Under the pieces are notes generated by a model. The model had not been told where the DNA came from and ran no database searches. It was given only the letters and a program-made list of their open reading frames with translations. Shown here piece by piece: positions 16,682-24,514 of a stretch of 48,539 bases of DNA. Source of the stretch: an uncultured Oscillospiraceae bacterium (GTDB taxonomy: Bacteria; Bacillota; Clostridia; Oscillospirales; Oscillospiraceae); NCBI GenBank assembly GCA_910579775.1, contig CAJTUE010000011.1, positions 1 to 48,539 on the forward strand, given 5' to 3'. Numbering within the stretch: position 1 is the first letter of the stretch; each line of letters begins with the position of its first letter. The translations under genes and the position numbers were made by a program.

Positions 16682-17926
16682 TTACCTGATCTGTCCCTCT
16701 CCGGTAATGAGGAACTTGGTAGAGGTCAGCGCCCGCAGGCCCATGGGGCCCCGGGCGTGCATCTTTTGGGTGGATATGCCGATTTCCGCCCCCAGGCCGA
16801 ACTCAAAGCCGTCGGTGAAGCGGGTGGAGGCGTTGACGTACACCGCCGCCGCGTCCACTTCCAGCTGGAACTTCCGGGCGTTTTCCAGCTCCCGGGTGAC
16901 GATGGCCTCCGAGTGTTGAGTCCCGTGAGTGTTGATGAAGGCCACCGCCTCATGGATATCCTTCACTACCTTTGCGGCCAGGATAAAGTCGCCGTATTCG
17001 CTGTCCCAGTCCGCCTCTGTGGCGAGGACCGACTGGGGCGCAAGAGCCAGCGTGTGCTCACAGCACCGAAGCTCCACGTGGTACGGCTCCAGCTTGGGCA
17101 GGGCCAGTCTCCAAAACTCCGCCGCCACCGCCTCGTGGACCAGCACGCATTCCAGAGCGTTGCACACGCTGGGCCGGGAGCACTTGCCGTTGACCAAAAT
17201 GTCGGCGGCCATGGAGAGGTCGGCGCTCTCGTCCACAAACAGGTGGCAGACCCCCTCGCCCGTGCGGATCACGGGGACTTTGGCCTCCGCCGTCACCGCC
17301 CGGATAAGCCCCCGGCCGCCCCGGGGGATGAGCACGTCCAGATCCTCGGTGAGGCCCATCATAGTCTGGGCGCTCTGGCGGGAGGCGTCCTCCACCACCT
17401 GGACGCACCCGGCGGGGAAGCCGTGAGTCTTCAACGCCTCTGCCATGACCTGGCCCAGAGCCAGATTACTGTGCAGGGCCTCCTTGCCCCCCCGCAGGAG
17501 GGCGGCGTTGCCGGATTTGAGGCACAGGGCGGCGGCGTCTACGGTGACGTTGGGCCGGGCCTCGAAGATGATGCCAATGACCCCCAGGGGGACCCGCACC
17601 TGCCGAAGCTCCAGGCCGTTGGGCAGGGTGCGGCCCTCCATCAATTCTCCAATGGGGTCGGGGAGGGCGGCCACCTGGCGCACCCCCTCTGCCATGGCGT
17701 CGATCCGGGCGGGGGTGAGGGTGAGCCGGTCCAGCAGGGAAGCGGACATGCCGTTTTCCCGCCCGGCGGCCACGTCCTCGGCGTTGGCCGACAGAATGTC
17801 CTCGCTGTGGGCCTCCAGGGCGGCGGCCAGCTCCAGCAGCGCGGCGTTCTTTTCCCCCGCGCTGAGACAGGTCAGGGTGGGGGCGGCCTCACGGCACAGC
17901 CGGGCTTGGGTCAAAATATCCTTCAT
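16682..17926 (-). CDS. proA: Gamma-glutamyl phosphate reductase
   Basis: Second step of proline synthesis: NADPH-dependent reduction of gamma-glutamyl phosphate to the semialdehyde. 414 aa, normal length. Visible family segments are IFEARPNVTVDAAALCLKSG, RGGKEALHSN, the catalytic-cysteine region CSRPSVCNALEC, and the C-terminal TGFEFGLGAEIGISTQKMHARGPMG-type region (residues ~370-400, here reading FEFGLGAEIGISTQKMHARG). Its ATG overlaps the proB stop by an ATGA junction, so the two pathway enzymes are coupled. Confidence 0.96.
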   Translation of the reverse strand: MKDILTQARLCREAAPTLTCLSAGEKNAALLELAAALEAHSEDILSANAEDVAAGRENGMSASLLDRLTLTPARIDAMAEGVRQVAALPDPIGELMEGRTLPNGLELRQVRVPLGVIGIIFEARPNVTVDAAALCLKSGNAALLRGGKEALHSNLALGQVMAEALKTHGFPAGCVQVVEDASRQSAQTMMGLTEDLDVLIPRGGRGLIRAVTAEAKVPVIRTGEGVCHLFVDESADLSMAADILVNGKCSRPSVCNALECVLVHEAVAAEFWRLALPKLEPYHVELRCCEHTLALAPQSVLATEADWDSEYGDFILAAKVVKDIHEAVAFINTHGTQHSEAIVTRELENARKFQLEVDAAAVYVNASTRFTDGFEFGLGAEIGISTQKMHARGPMGLRALTSTKFLITGEGQIR

Positions 17927-18729
17927 GCTTTTCCCTCCTTTTGGGCTAAGAACCGGGTGCCTACGGCGGCCCCGGCTACGATGTCCGGCAGGCGCTCGGG
18001 ATGGGCGCCGTGAGTAATGACCATGTCGATCCCCGCCGCGGTGGCCACCCCCGCCGCGGAAAGCTTGGTGCTCATGCCCCCGGTGCCCCAGTGGCTGCCC
18101 GGTGTGCCCGCCAGGGCCAGCACCTCTTTGGTAAGGGCGGGCACGGTGTGGATGAGCCGGGCGTCGGAATGCTTGTGAGGGTCCTTGTCAAAGAGGCCGT
18201 CGATGTCGCTCAAAAGCACCAGCAGATCCGCGCCGCACAGCTTGGCCACGATGGCGGAAAGGGTGTCGTTGTCTCCCAGCACCTTGGCCGAGCCCGTTTC
18301 GATCTCGGTGGGGTCTACGGCGTCGTTTTCGTTGACGATGGGGATACACCCCAGCTCAAACAGCGCCGAGAAGGTGGCAGACAGATGGGCGGAGCGGACG
18401 GGGTCGGCCACGTCGGCGGCGGTGAGGAGGATCTGGGCTACCGTGTGGCCATACTCCCCGAAAAACTTGTCGTAAAGGTGCATCATCTCACACTGGCCCA
18501 CGGCGGCGGCCGCCTGCTTCTCCCGCAGCTCGGTGGGCCGGCCGGGGAGATTGAGCTTGCCCGTTCCGATGCCGATGGCCCCCGAGGACACCAGCACCAC
18601 CCGGTGGCCCATGTTGCTGAGGTCGCACAGTGCCCGGGCCAGGCGGTCCATGTTAGAGAGATTGAGCTTGCCGTTTTCTCGGATGAGGGTAGAGGTGCCC
18701 ACCTTTACCGCGATCAACTGGGTGTTCAT
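17923..18729 (-). CDS. proB: Glutamate 5-kinase, short form without PUA domain
   Basis: First step of proline synthesis: phosphorylation of glutamate by ATP. Amino-acid kinase fold with VKVGTSTLIRENGKLNLSNM at the start, VLVSSGAIGIGTGKL, PIVNENDAVDPTEIETGSAKVLGDNDTLSA (in pieces) and WGTGGMSTKLSAA near the C-terminus. At 268 aa it lacks the ~100-residue PUA domain of the E. coli enzyme, a form known in many Firmicutes. Proline feedback depends on the kinase domain, so regulation may persist. It has its own minus-strand promoter at 18806-18834. Confidence 0.95.
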   Translation of the reverse strand: MNTQLIAVKVGTSTLIRENGKLNLSNMDRLARALCDLSNMGHRVVLVSSGAIGIGTGKLNLPGRPTELREKQAAAAVGQCEMMHLYDKFFGEYGHTVAQILLTAADVADPVRSAHLSATFSALFELGCIPIVNENDAVDPTEIETGSAKVLGDNDTLSAIVAKLCGADLLVLLSDIDGLFDKDPHKHSDARLIHTVPALTKEVLALAGTPGSHWGTGGMSTKLSAAGVATAAGIDMVITHGAHPERLPDIVAGAAVGTRFLAQKEGKA

Positions 18730-18805
18730 GTGCTTTTCGCCCCTTTATCGGGTATTTTTGGCTATTTATGGCAAATTCAGGGAAGATAACCATATAGTTA
18801 CCGCA

Positions 18806-18834
18806 ATCATAGCACACAGCGGACGATTTGTCTA
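18806..18834 (-). promoter_or_regulatory. Sigma-A promoter of proBA
   Basis: On the minus strand TAGACA (18829-18834), 17 bp, TATGAT (18806-18811), 77 bp upstream of proB. A near-palindrome TAACCATATAGTTA (18787-18800) covers the expected start point and could be an operator. Confidence 0.65.
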
Positions 18835-18879
18835 TCCCGAAAGAAATGTTAAATATATATAAAATCCCACAAAATTTCC

Positions 18880-18908
18880 TTGCTTTTGGGGTTGGTTTGT
18901 ATTATAAT
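18880..18908 (+). promoter_or_regulatory. Sigma-A promoter of trmL
   Basis: TTGCTT (18880-18885), 17 bp, TATAAT (18903-18908), with trmL starting at 18942. It diverges from proBA and sits behind an AT-rich stretch (18850-18865). Confidence 0.7.
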
Positions 18909-18941
18909 AATCACCGTTCAATAGGAGGACGGAGGAGGACT

Positions 18942-19445
18942 ATGGTCAATGTCGTTTTGGTAGAGCCGGAGATCCCGCAAAACTGCGGCAATATCGCCCG
19001 CACCTGCGTGCTCACCGGAAGCCGCCTGCACCTGGTCGGTCCGCTGGGGTTCGATATCAGCGAGGCGGCGGTGCGGCGAAACATGAAGCGGTGCGGCCTG
19101 GACTATTGGCCCCGGCTGGACGTGACCTATTACGACGACCTGGATGACTTCTTCCGCCGCCAAGACCCCAAGGAGCTGTGGCTTGCCACCACCAAGGCCC
19201 CCTGCCGGTATGACCGCGCCGCCTACCAAGACGGCTGCTGGATCCTGTTTGGCAAGGAGTCGGCGGGGTTGCCCCGGGCACTGCGGGAGGCCCACCGGGA
19301 CCGGTGCGTCCGCATCCCCATGCAGCCGGGCGAGCGCAGCCTCAACCTCTCCAACAGCGTTGCCGTCATGGTGTACGAGGCCCTGCGGCAGTTGGACTTT
19401 CCCGGTCTGCGGGACGTGGGGGAGATGGGAGAGGACGGACCCTAG
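18942..19445 (+). CDS. trmL: tRNA (cytidine/uridine-34 2'-O)-methyltransferase, SPOUT family
   Basis: A 167-residue SPOUT methyltransferase that methylates the wobble ribose of certain leucine tRNAs. The start VVLVEPEIPQNCGNIARTC and the knotted SAM-binding C-terminus (LFGKESAGLP, IPMQPGERSLNLSNSVAVMV) are diagnostic. ATG 18942 follows GGAGGAGG; upstream in-frame codons lack a binding site. pgk follows 46 bp later without a terminator, so trmL may be co-transcribed with glycolytic genes. Confidence 0.93.
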   Translation: MVNVVLVEPEIPQNCGNIARTCVLTGSRLHLVGPLGFDISEAAVRRNMKRCGLDYWPRLDVTYYDDLDDFFRRQDPKELWLATTKAPCRYDRAAYQDGCWILFGKESAGLPRALREAHRDRCVRIPMQPGERSLNLSNSVAVMVYEALRQLDFPGLRDVGEMGEDGP

Positions 19446-19491
19446 ATCTCTGAAATACAGCGAAATCAACAGCGCGAAAGGAGAGCTATGT

Positions 19492-20772
19492 ATGAATTAC
19501 AACAAGAAGACCGTCAAGGACGTGGACGTAGCGGGGAAGAAGGTCCTGCTGCGGTGCGACTTCAACGTGCCCCTGGCTAAGGACGGCAGCGGCGTCATTA
19601 CCGATGACAAGCGCATCCGCGCTGCTCTGCCCACCATCCAGTATCTGCTGGACCAGGGGGCGGCGGTGATCGCCTGCTCCCATATGGGCAAGCCCGTGGC
19701 CAGCTTTGACAAGTGGGTCAAAAAGCAGGCCGAGAAGGGTAAGGACCCTGCCACCCTCACCGAGGAGAAGTGGCAGAAGTCCCTCAAGGAGCTGCGCATG
19801 GAGCCCGTAGCCGCCCGCCTGAGCGAGCTGCTGGGCAAGAGCGTCATCCTGGCCGACGACGTGGTCGGTCCCGACGCCCAGGCCAAGGCCGCGGCCCTGA
19901 AGAGCGGCGAGATCATGCTCCTGCAGAACACCCGCTTTGAGGCCGGGGAGACCAAGGGAGACCCCGAGCTGGCCAAGCAGATGGCCGCGCTGGCCGGTAA
20001 GGACGGCGTCTATGTGTCCGACGCCTTTGGCGCCGTTCACCGCGCCCACGCTTCCACCGCCGTGGTGGCTGACTACCTCCCCGCCGTGTCCGGCTTCCTC
20101 ATCCAGAAGGAGCTGGAGGTCATTGGCGGCGCGCTGGCCGACCCCAAGCGTCCCCTGGTGGCCATCCTGGGCGGCTCTAAGGTCAGCTCCAAGATCGGCG
20201 TCATCAACAACCTGCTGGAGATCGCCGACACCATCATCATCGGCGGCGGCATGGCCTACACCTTCTCCGCCGCCCAGGGCGGCAAGGTGGGCGACAGTCT
20301 GCTGGAGAACGACTGGAAGGATTACTCTCTGGAGATGATCGAAAAGGCCAAGGCCAAGGGCGTGAAGCTTCTGCTACCCGTGGACACCGTGTGCGCCGAT
20401 GCCTTCTCTCCCGACGCCAACGCCCAGGTGGTCAAGGCCGGTGAGATCCCCGACGGTTGGCAGGGCCTGGACATCGGTCCCGAGACCGTGAAGCTCTACT
20501 GCGCCGCCGTGGCCGACGCGGGCACCGTGATCTGGAACGGCCCCATGGGCGTGTTTGAGTTCGAGAAGTTCGCCGTGGGCACCAAGGCTGTGGCCGACGC
20601 CCTCTCTAAGACCTCCGCCATCACCATCATCGGCGGCGGCGACTCCGCGGCCGCCGTCCAGCAGCTGGGTTATGCCGACAAGATGACCCACATCTCCACC
20701 GGCGGCGGCGCCTCTCTGGAGTTTATGGAAGGCAAGGAACTGCCCGGCGTGGCGTGCCTCATGAATAAATAA
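19492..20772 (+). CDS. pgk: Phosphoglycerate kinase
   Basis: Transfers phosphate from 1,3-bisphosphoglycerate to ADP in glycolysis. The start VLLRCDFNVPLAKDG, the VSDAFGAVHRAHASTAVV segment, LGGSKVSSKIGVI and the nucleotide-loop GGGDSAAAV are clear. At 426 aa it is longer than the usual ~395; the extra residues lie at about 82-108 (FDKWVKKQAEKGKDPATLTE and following), a charged insertion in the N-terminal domain. ATG 19492 follows AAAGGAGAG. It heads the glycolytic set pgk-tpiA-gpmI. Confidence 0.97.
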   Translation: MNYNKKTVKDVDVAGKKVLLRCDFNVPLAKDGSGVITDDKRIRAALPTIQYLLDQGAAVIACSHMGKPVASFDKWVKKQAEKGKDPATLTEEKWQKSLKELRMEPVAARLSELLGKSVILADDVVGPDAQAKAAALKSGEIMLLQNTRFEAGETKGDPELAKQMAALAGKDGVYVSDAFGAVHRAHASTAVVADYLPAVSGFLIQKELEVIGGALADPKRPLVAILGGSKVSSKIGVINNLLEIADTIIIGGGMAYTFSAAQGGKVGDSLLENDWKDYSLEMIEKAKAKGVKLLLPVDTVCADAFSPDANAQVVKAGEIPDGWQGLDIGPETVKLYCAAVADAGTVIWNGPMGVFEFEKFAVGTKAVADALSKTSAITIIGGGDSAAAVQQLGYADKMTHISTGGGASLEFMEGKELPGVACLMNK

Positions 20773-20779
20773 TTGTAGA

Positions 20780-20843
20780 GCCCGATGCCCCCATCGGGCA
20801 CTCAAACCCCGCCGTGTGTAGGGCGCGAGGACCTCAGCGCGCC
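20780..20843. repeat. Two GC-rich hairpins between pgk and tpiA
   Basis: GCCCGAT/ATCGGGC (20780-20786 with 20793-20799) and GGCGCG/CGCGCC (20822-20827 with 20838-20843) lie in the 112-bp gap. Each is preceded by a TGTAG-type motif (TTGTAGAG and TGTAGGG). They look like paired REP-type palindromes rather than terminators, since neither is followed by a T-run. Confidence 0.5.
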
Positions 20844-20884
20844 GGATATCAGGTACAAAAGGTACAAGAAAGGAAGCAATTACT

Positions 20885-21658
20885 ATGAACCGTCGTTATC
20901 GCAAAACCATCATTGCCGGCAACTGGAAGATGAACAAGACCATCACTGAGACCAAGGAGTACGCCGCCCAGATGCGGGACATTCTGGGTAAGCCCAAGTG
21001 GTGCGAGGCCGTGCTGCTGGTCCCCCCTGTCAATCTTCAGGCCGGTGTGCGCGCCTTTAAGGACGTGAAGATCTCCATCGGCACCGAGAACTGCCACTAC
21101 GAGACCTCCGGCGCTTACACCGGCGAGTGCTCCGCCGAGATGGTGAAGGAGGCGGGCGCCAAGTATGTGGTCCTGGGCCACTCCGAGCGCCGCGCTTACT
21201 ATAACGAGACCGACATGGACGTGAACAAGAAGCTCCACGCCGCCCTGCGCGCCGGTCTGCGCCCCATCCTCTGCGTGGGCGAGAGCCTGGAGGAGCGGGA
21301 GCTGGGCGTGACCATGGAGAAGATCACCTATCAGCTCAAGTGTGCCCTGGCCGGGATCACCCCCGAGCAGGTCCGCCGCGTGGTGGTCGCCTATGAGCCC
21401 ATCTGGGCCATCGGCACCGGCAAGACCGCCACCTCCCAGCAGGCCGCCGAGGTCTGCGGCGCTATCCGCACCCTGGTCCGCAAGACCTATGGCGCCCGGG
21501 TGGCCCGGAGCATGTCCGTTCTCTACGGCGGCTCTATGAATGCCAAGAACGCCGCCGAGCTGCTGAGCAACGAGGACATCGACGGCGGCCTCATCGGCGG
21601 CGCCTCCCTGGAGCCCAAGACCTTCCTGGAGATTATCAACGCTTCCAATCAAGATTGA
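20885..21658 (+). CDS. tpiA: Triose-phosphate isomerase
   Basis: Interconverts dihydroxyacetone phosphate and glyceraldehyde 3-phosphate. TIM barrel of 257 aa with all landmarks: GNWKMNKT (substrate Lys), the catalytic His in LGHSERR, catalytic Glu in VAYEPIWAIGTGKTA, and the phosphate-binding YGGSMN. Ribosome binding site AAAGGAAG. A terminator separates it from gpmI. Confidence 0.97.
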   Translation: MNRRYRKTIIAGNWKMNKTITETKEYAAQMRDILGKPKWCEAVLLVPPVNLQAGVRAFKDVKISIGTENCHYETSGAYTGECSAEMVKEAGAKYVVLGHSERRAYYNETDMDVNKKLHAALRAGLRPILCVGESLEERELGVTMEKITYQLKCALAGITPEQVRRVVVAYEPIWAIGTGKTATSQQAAEVCGAIRTLVRKTYGARVARSMSVLYGGSMNAKNAAELLSNEDIDGGLIGGASLEPKTFLEIINASNQD

Positions 21659-21673
21659 TTGGTGACCAAACTC

Positions 21674-21701
21674 AAAAGGGGCGGCGTAGCCGCCCCTTTT
21701 T
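21674..21701 (+). terminator. Intrinsic terminator between tpiA and gpmI
   Basis: Perfect 12-bp arms (21674-21685 and 21689-21700) with a 3-base loop and a TTTTT end, 16 bp after the tpiA stop and just before the gpmI ribosome binding site. It may lower gpmI expression relative to tpiA. Confidence 0.8.
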
Positions 21702-21721
21702 CAACCAAAGGAGGAACTGCG

Positions 21722-23245
21722 ATGAAAAAGCCCACTGTTTTGATCATCATGGACGGCTTTGGCCTCAACGCCCCCGACAAGGGCAACGCCATCGCCGCCG
21801 CGAAAAAGCCCAACCTGGACGCCCTCTTTGCCCAAAACCCCGTGAGCAAGTTGTCCGCCTCCGGGCTGGACGTGGGCCTGCCCGAGGGCCAGATGGGCAA
21901 CTCCGAGGTGGGACACACCAACATCGGCGCTGGGCGGGTGGTGTTTCAGGACCTGCCCAAGATCACAAAATCCATTCAGGATGGGGACTTCTTTGAGAAC
22001 AAGGCCTACAAGGACGCCATGCTGGCGGCCAAGGAGGCGGGCAAGGCCGTCCATATCTATGGCCTCATGTCCAACGGCGGCGTCCACAGCCACATCACCC
22101 ACATCCAGGCTGCGGTGAAGATGGCGAGTGACCTGGGCTGTCCCAAGATCTTTGTCCACTGCTTTATGGATGGCCGTGATGTGCCCCCCAGCTCCGGCAA
22201 GGACTTCGTGGCCCAGATGAAGGAGACCTGTGACCGGTATGGCGCGCAGATCGCCACGATCTCCGGCCGGTACTACGCCATGGACCGGGACACCAACTGG
22301 GACCGGGTGGAGCGTGCCTACAAGGCCATGGTCTACGGTGAGAGCGAGGCGCGCTTTATCGGCGACCCGGTGGGCGCTATGCAGGCCAGCTACGACGCCG
22401 GGGTCACTGACGAGTTTGTCATCCCCGTGGTCACCGCTGAAAACGCTGAGATCGGCGAGGGAGATTCTATTATCTTCATGAACTTCCGCCCTGACCGCGC
22501 CCGGGAGATCACCCGTACCTTTGTGGACCCCGACTTTGCGGGCTTTGAGCGGAAGAAGGGCTTCTTCAAGGTGAATTACGTCTGCACCACCTCCTACGAC
22601 GCCTCCATGCCCAATGTGGTCATCGCCTATCCCAAGGAGAGCCTGGACAACATCTTCGGCGAGTACATTTCCGGCCTGGGTATGACCCAGCTGCGCATCG
22701 CGGAGACGGAGAAGTATGCCCATGTCACCTTCTTTTTCAACGGTGGCGCGGAGACTGTGTTCCCCGGCGAGGACCGCTGCCTGATCCCCTCCCCCAAGGT
22801 GGCCACCTACGACCTTCAGCCCGAGATGTCTGCCCCTGAGGTCACCGACGCGGTGGTGGAGCGTATTGAGAGCGGCAAATACGACGTGGTCATTCTTAAC
22901 TTTGCCAACTGCGACATGGTAGGCCATACCGGGGTCTTTGACGCCGCGGTTAAGGCGGTGGAGACGGTGGACGCCGGTGTGGGCCGGGTAGTGGAAGCCG
23001 TGAAGAAGATGGGCGGCACCTGCTTTATCACCGCCGACCACGGCAACGCCGACCGCATGCTGGAGGACGACGGCAAGACCCCCTACACCGCCCACACCAC
23101 CAACCTGGTGCCCTTCTGTGCGGTGGACGCCCCCTGCAAGGCCCTGGCTGACGGCCGCCTGTGCGACATCATTCCCACCATGCTGGACTCCATGGGCCTT
23201 CCCCAGCCCAAGGAAATGACGGGTAAGTCCCTGCTGGTGAAATAA
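21722..23245 (+). CDS. gpmI: 2,3-bisphosphoglycerate-independent phosphoglycerate mutase
   Basis: Mn2+-dependent interconversion of 3- and 2-phosphoglycerate. 507 aa, normal length, alkaline-phosphatase superfamily. Metal ligand MDGFGL at the start, catalytic Ser61 in GQMGNSEVGHTNIGAGR, substrate region HCFMDGRDVPPSSG, and the second metal site NFANCDMVGHTG and ADHGNADRM. ATG 21722 follows AAAGGAGG; the in-frame extension upstream runs through the terminator and is rejected. Confidence 0.97.
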   Translation: MKKPTVLIIMDGFGLNAPDKGNAIAAAKKPNLDALFAQNPVSKLSASGLDVGLPEGQMGNSEVGHTNIGAGRVVFQDLPKITKSIQDGDFFENKAYKDAMLAAKEAGKAVHIYGLMSNGGVHSHITHIQAAVKMASDLGCPKIFVHCFMDGRDVPPSSGKDFVAQMKETCDRYGAQIATISGRYYAMDRDTNWDRVERAYKAMVYGESEARFIGDPVGAMQASYDAGVTDEFVIPVVTAENAEIGEGDSIIFMNFRPDRAREITRTFVDPDFAGFERKKGFFKVNYVCTTSYDASMPNVVIAYPKESLDNIFGEYISGLGMTQLRIAETEKYAHVTFFFNGGAETVFPGEDRCLIPSPKVATYDLQPEMSAPEVTDAVVERIESGKYDVVILNFANCDMVGHTGVFDAAVKAVETVDAGVGRVVEAVKKMGGTCFITADHGNADRMLEDDGKTPYTAHTTNLVPFCAVDAPCKALADGRLCDIIPTMLDSMGLPQPKEMTGKSLLVK

Positions 23246-23262
23246 GCGCAGCCTCGTGAAGT

Positions 23263-23298
23263 AAAAGGACCGCCTGCCAACCGGCAGGCGGTCCTTTT
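23263..23298 (+). terminator. Intrinsic terminator after gpmI
   Basis: Perfect 16-bp arms (23263-23278 and 23283-23298), 4-base loop, TTTT end. Confidence 0.9.
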
Positions 23299-23313
23299 AT
23301 CTCCTTGTTTCCC

Positions 23314-23342
23314 TTGATTTTCCGCCCCTTTCCTGCTATACT
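23314..23342 (+). promoter_or_regulatory. Sigma-A promoter of the DUF7916-like gene
   Basis: TTGATT (23314-23319), 17 bp, TATACT (23337-23342), 53 bp upstream of ATG 23395. Confidence 0.6.
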
Positions 23343-23394
23343 TTTCCCACATATCATCTTTACCTGCGGCAGAAAGCCGCGAAAGGAGCGTTTT

Positions 23395-24321
23395 ATGGCA
23401 AAGCGTGTGTTAAGCATGACCCCCTCTGAGCTGACCCGTCTGACCCGGGAGGATTTTCTCTCCGCCGTGGCAGGGAGCGAGGGCCGGGTTCTGGCCTGCG
23501 AGACCATTGGCATCGTCCAGCCCATGCTGGCCGACGTGACCAACGCCGAGTTTGCGGCCTCCCAGGGGGCGGACCTTATCCTCCTCAATATGTTCGACGT
23601 ACAAAAGCCCGTGGTGCAGGCTCTGCCCGAGGTGCCCGCGGAGGAGACGGTCCGGGAGGTGAAGCGGCTTACTGGGCGGATGATCGGAGTGAATCTGGAG
23701 CCGGTGGACGACACCCTGGCCAAGGACAACGCCGACACCATCTGGGCCATGTCCCCCGGACGGTACGCCACGGTGGACAACGCCAAGCGCGCCCATGAGA
23801 TGGGTGTGGATATGCTGGTGCTCACCGGGAATCCCGGAAACGGCGTTTCCAATGCCGCAATCGTCTCCACCCTCTCCGCCATCTCCAAGGCCATCGGAGA
23901 TAAGATCGTCCTGTGCGCTGGGAAGATGCACGCCTCCGGGGTCGTGGGCGAGGGAGGCGAGAATATCATCACCAAGAAGGATATCGCCGCCTTTGCCAAG
24001 GCCGGAGCGGACGTGATCCTCCTGCCTGCTCCTGGCACCGTTCCCGGCATCACCACCGAGTATATCCGGAGCTTGGTGAGCTATGCCCACAGCCTGGGCA
24101 AGCTGGCCCTCACCGCCATCGGCACCTCCCAGGAGGGGGCGGACGTGGACACCATCCGCCGCATTGCCCTGGAGTGCAAGATGACAGGCGCCGACATCCA
24201 CCACATCGGCGACACGGGCTATATGGGCATGGCCCTGCCCGAGAACATCCGGGCCTACAGCGTGGCCATCCGCGGCATCCGCCACACCTACCACCGTCAG
24301 GCCCAGTCCTTGGCCAGATAA
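23395..24321 (+). CDS. TIM-barrel protein of unknown function (DUF7916-like)
   Basis: A 308-residue soluble protein with the look of a TIM barrel related in fold to phosphoenolpyruvate mutase/isocitrate lyase enzymes: SEGRVLACETIGIVQPMLAD, AASQGADLILLNMFDVQKPV, MLVLTGNPGNGVSN, ILLPAPGTVPGITTEYI and ALTAIGTSQEGADVDTIRRI. Homologues are often labelled haloacid dehalogenase-like, but the DxDx(T/V) motif of that family is absent, so I do not use that name. It is transcribed alone from 23314-23342, and copy 2 of the palindromic repeat follows directly. Substrate unknown. Confidence 0.7.
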   Translation: MAKRVLSMTPSELTRLTREDFLSAVAGSEGRVLACETIGIVQPMLADVTNAEFAASQGADLILLNMFDVQKPVVQALPEVPAEETVREVKRLTGRMIGVNLEPVDDTLAKDNADTIWAMSPGRYATVDNAKRAHEMGVDMLVLTGNPGNGVSNAAIVSTLSAISKAIGDKIVLCAGKMHASGVVGEGGENIITKKDIAAFAKAGADVILLPAPGTVPGITTEYIRSLVSYAHSLGKLALTAIGTSQEGADVDTIRRIALECKMTGADIHHIGDTGYMGMALPENIRAYSVAIRGIRHTYHRQAQSLAR

Positions 24322-24325
24322 TCAA

Positions 24326-24444
24326 AGGACAGCGGGACGGTTCTTCTGGCGGCGCCACGAAAGAACAACCATGGCGTGTCCGTCACACAGGGACAAATGA
24401 GGCGAAAATGTCCTTCACCACACGCTAACCGTCCCTGCTGTCCT
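24326..24444 (+). repeat. Dispersed palindromic repeat, copy 2
   Basis: Ends AGGACAGC-GGGACGGTT and AACCGTCCCTGCTGTCCT form an ~18-bp terminal inverted repeat with a single indel. From AAAGAACAACCATGG onward it matches copy 1 at 9845-9960 nearly base for base; the left interior (GGCGGCGCC) differs. No coding capacity. It begins 5 bp after a stop codon. Confidence 0.87.
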
Positions 24445-24514
24445 GCAGGATAGGGGATAGTCCCATGTAAAAACCGCCAATTTATACGAAAACATAAAAT
24501 TGGAGGCAGTTTTT

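Noticed and set aside
16655..18013. 452-residue plus-strand frame opposite proA
   Set aside because: Antisense to a clear proA; no protein-family signal and begins inside a terminator.
23395..24321. Haloacid dehalogenase-like hydrolase label
   Set aside because: No DxDx motif I; barrel-type sequence instead.
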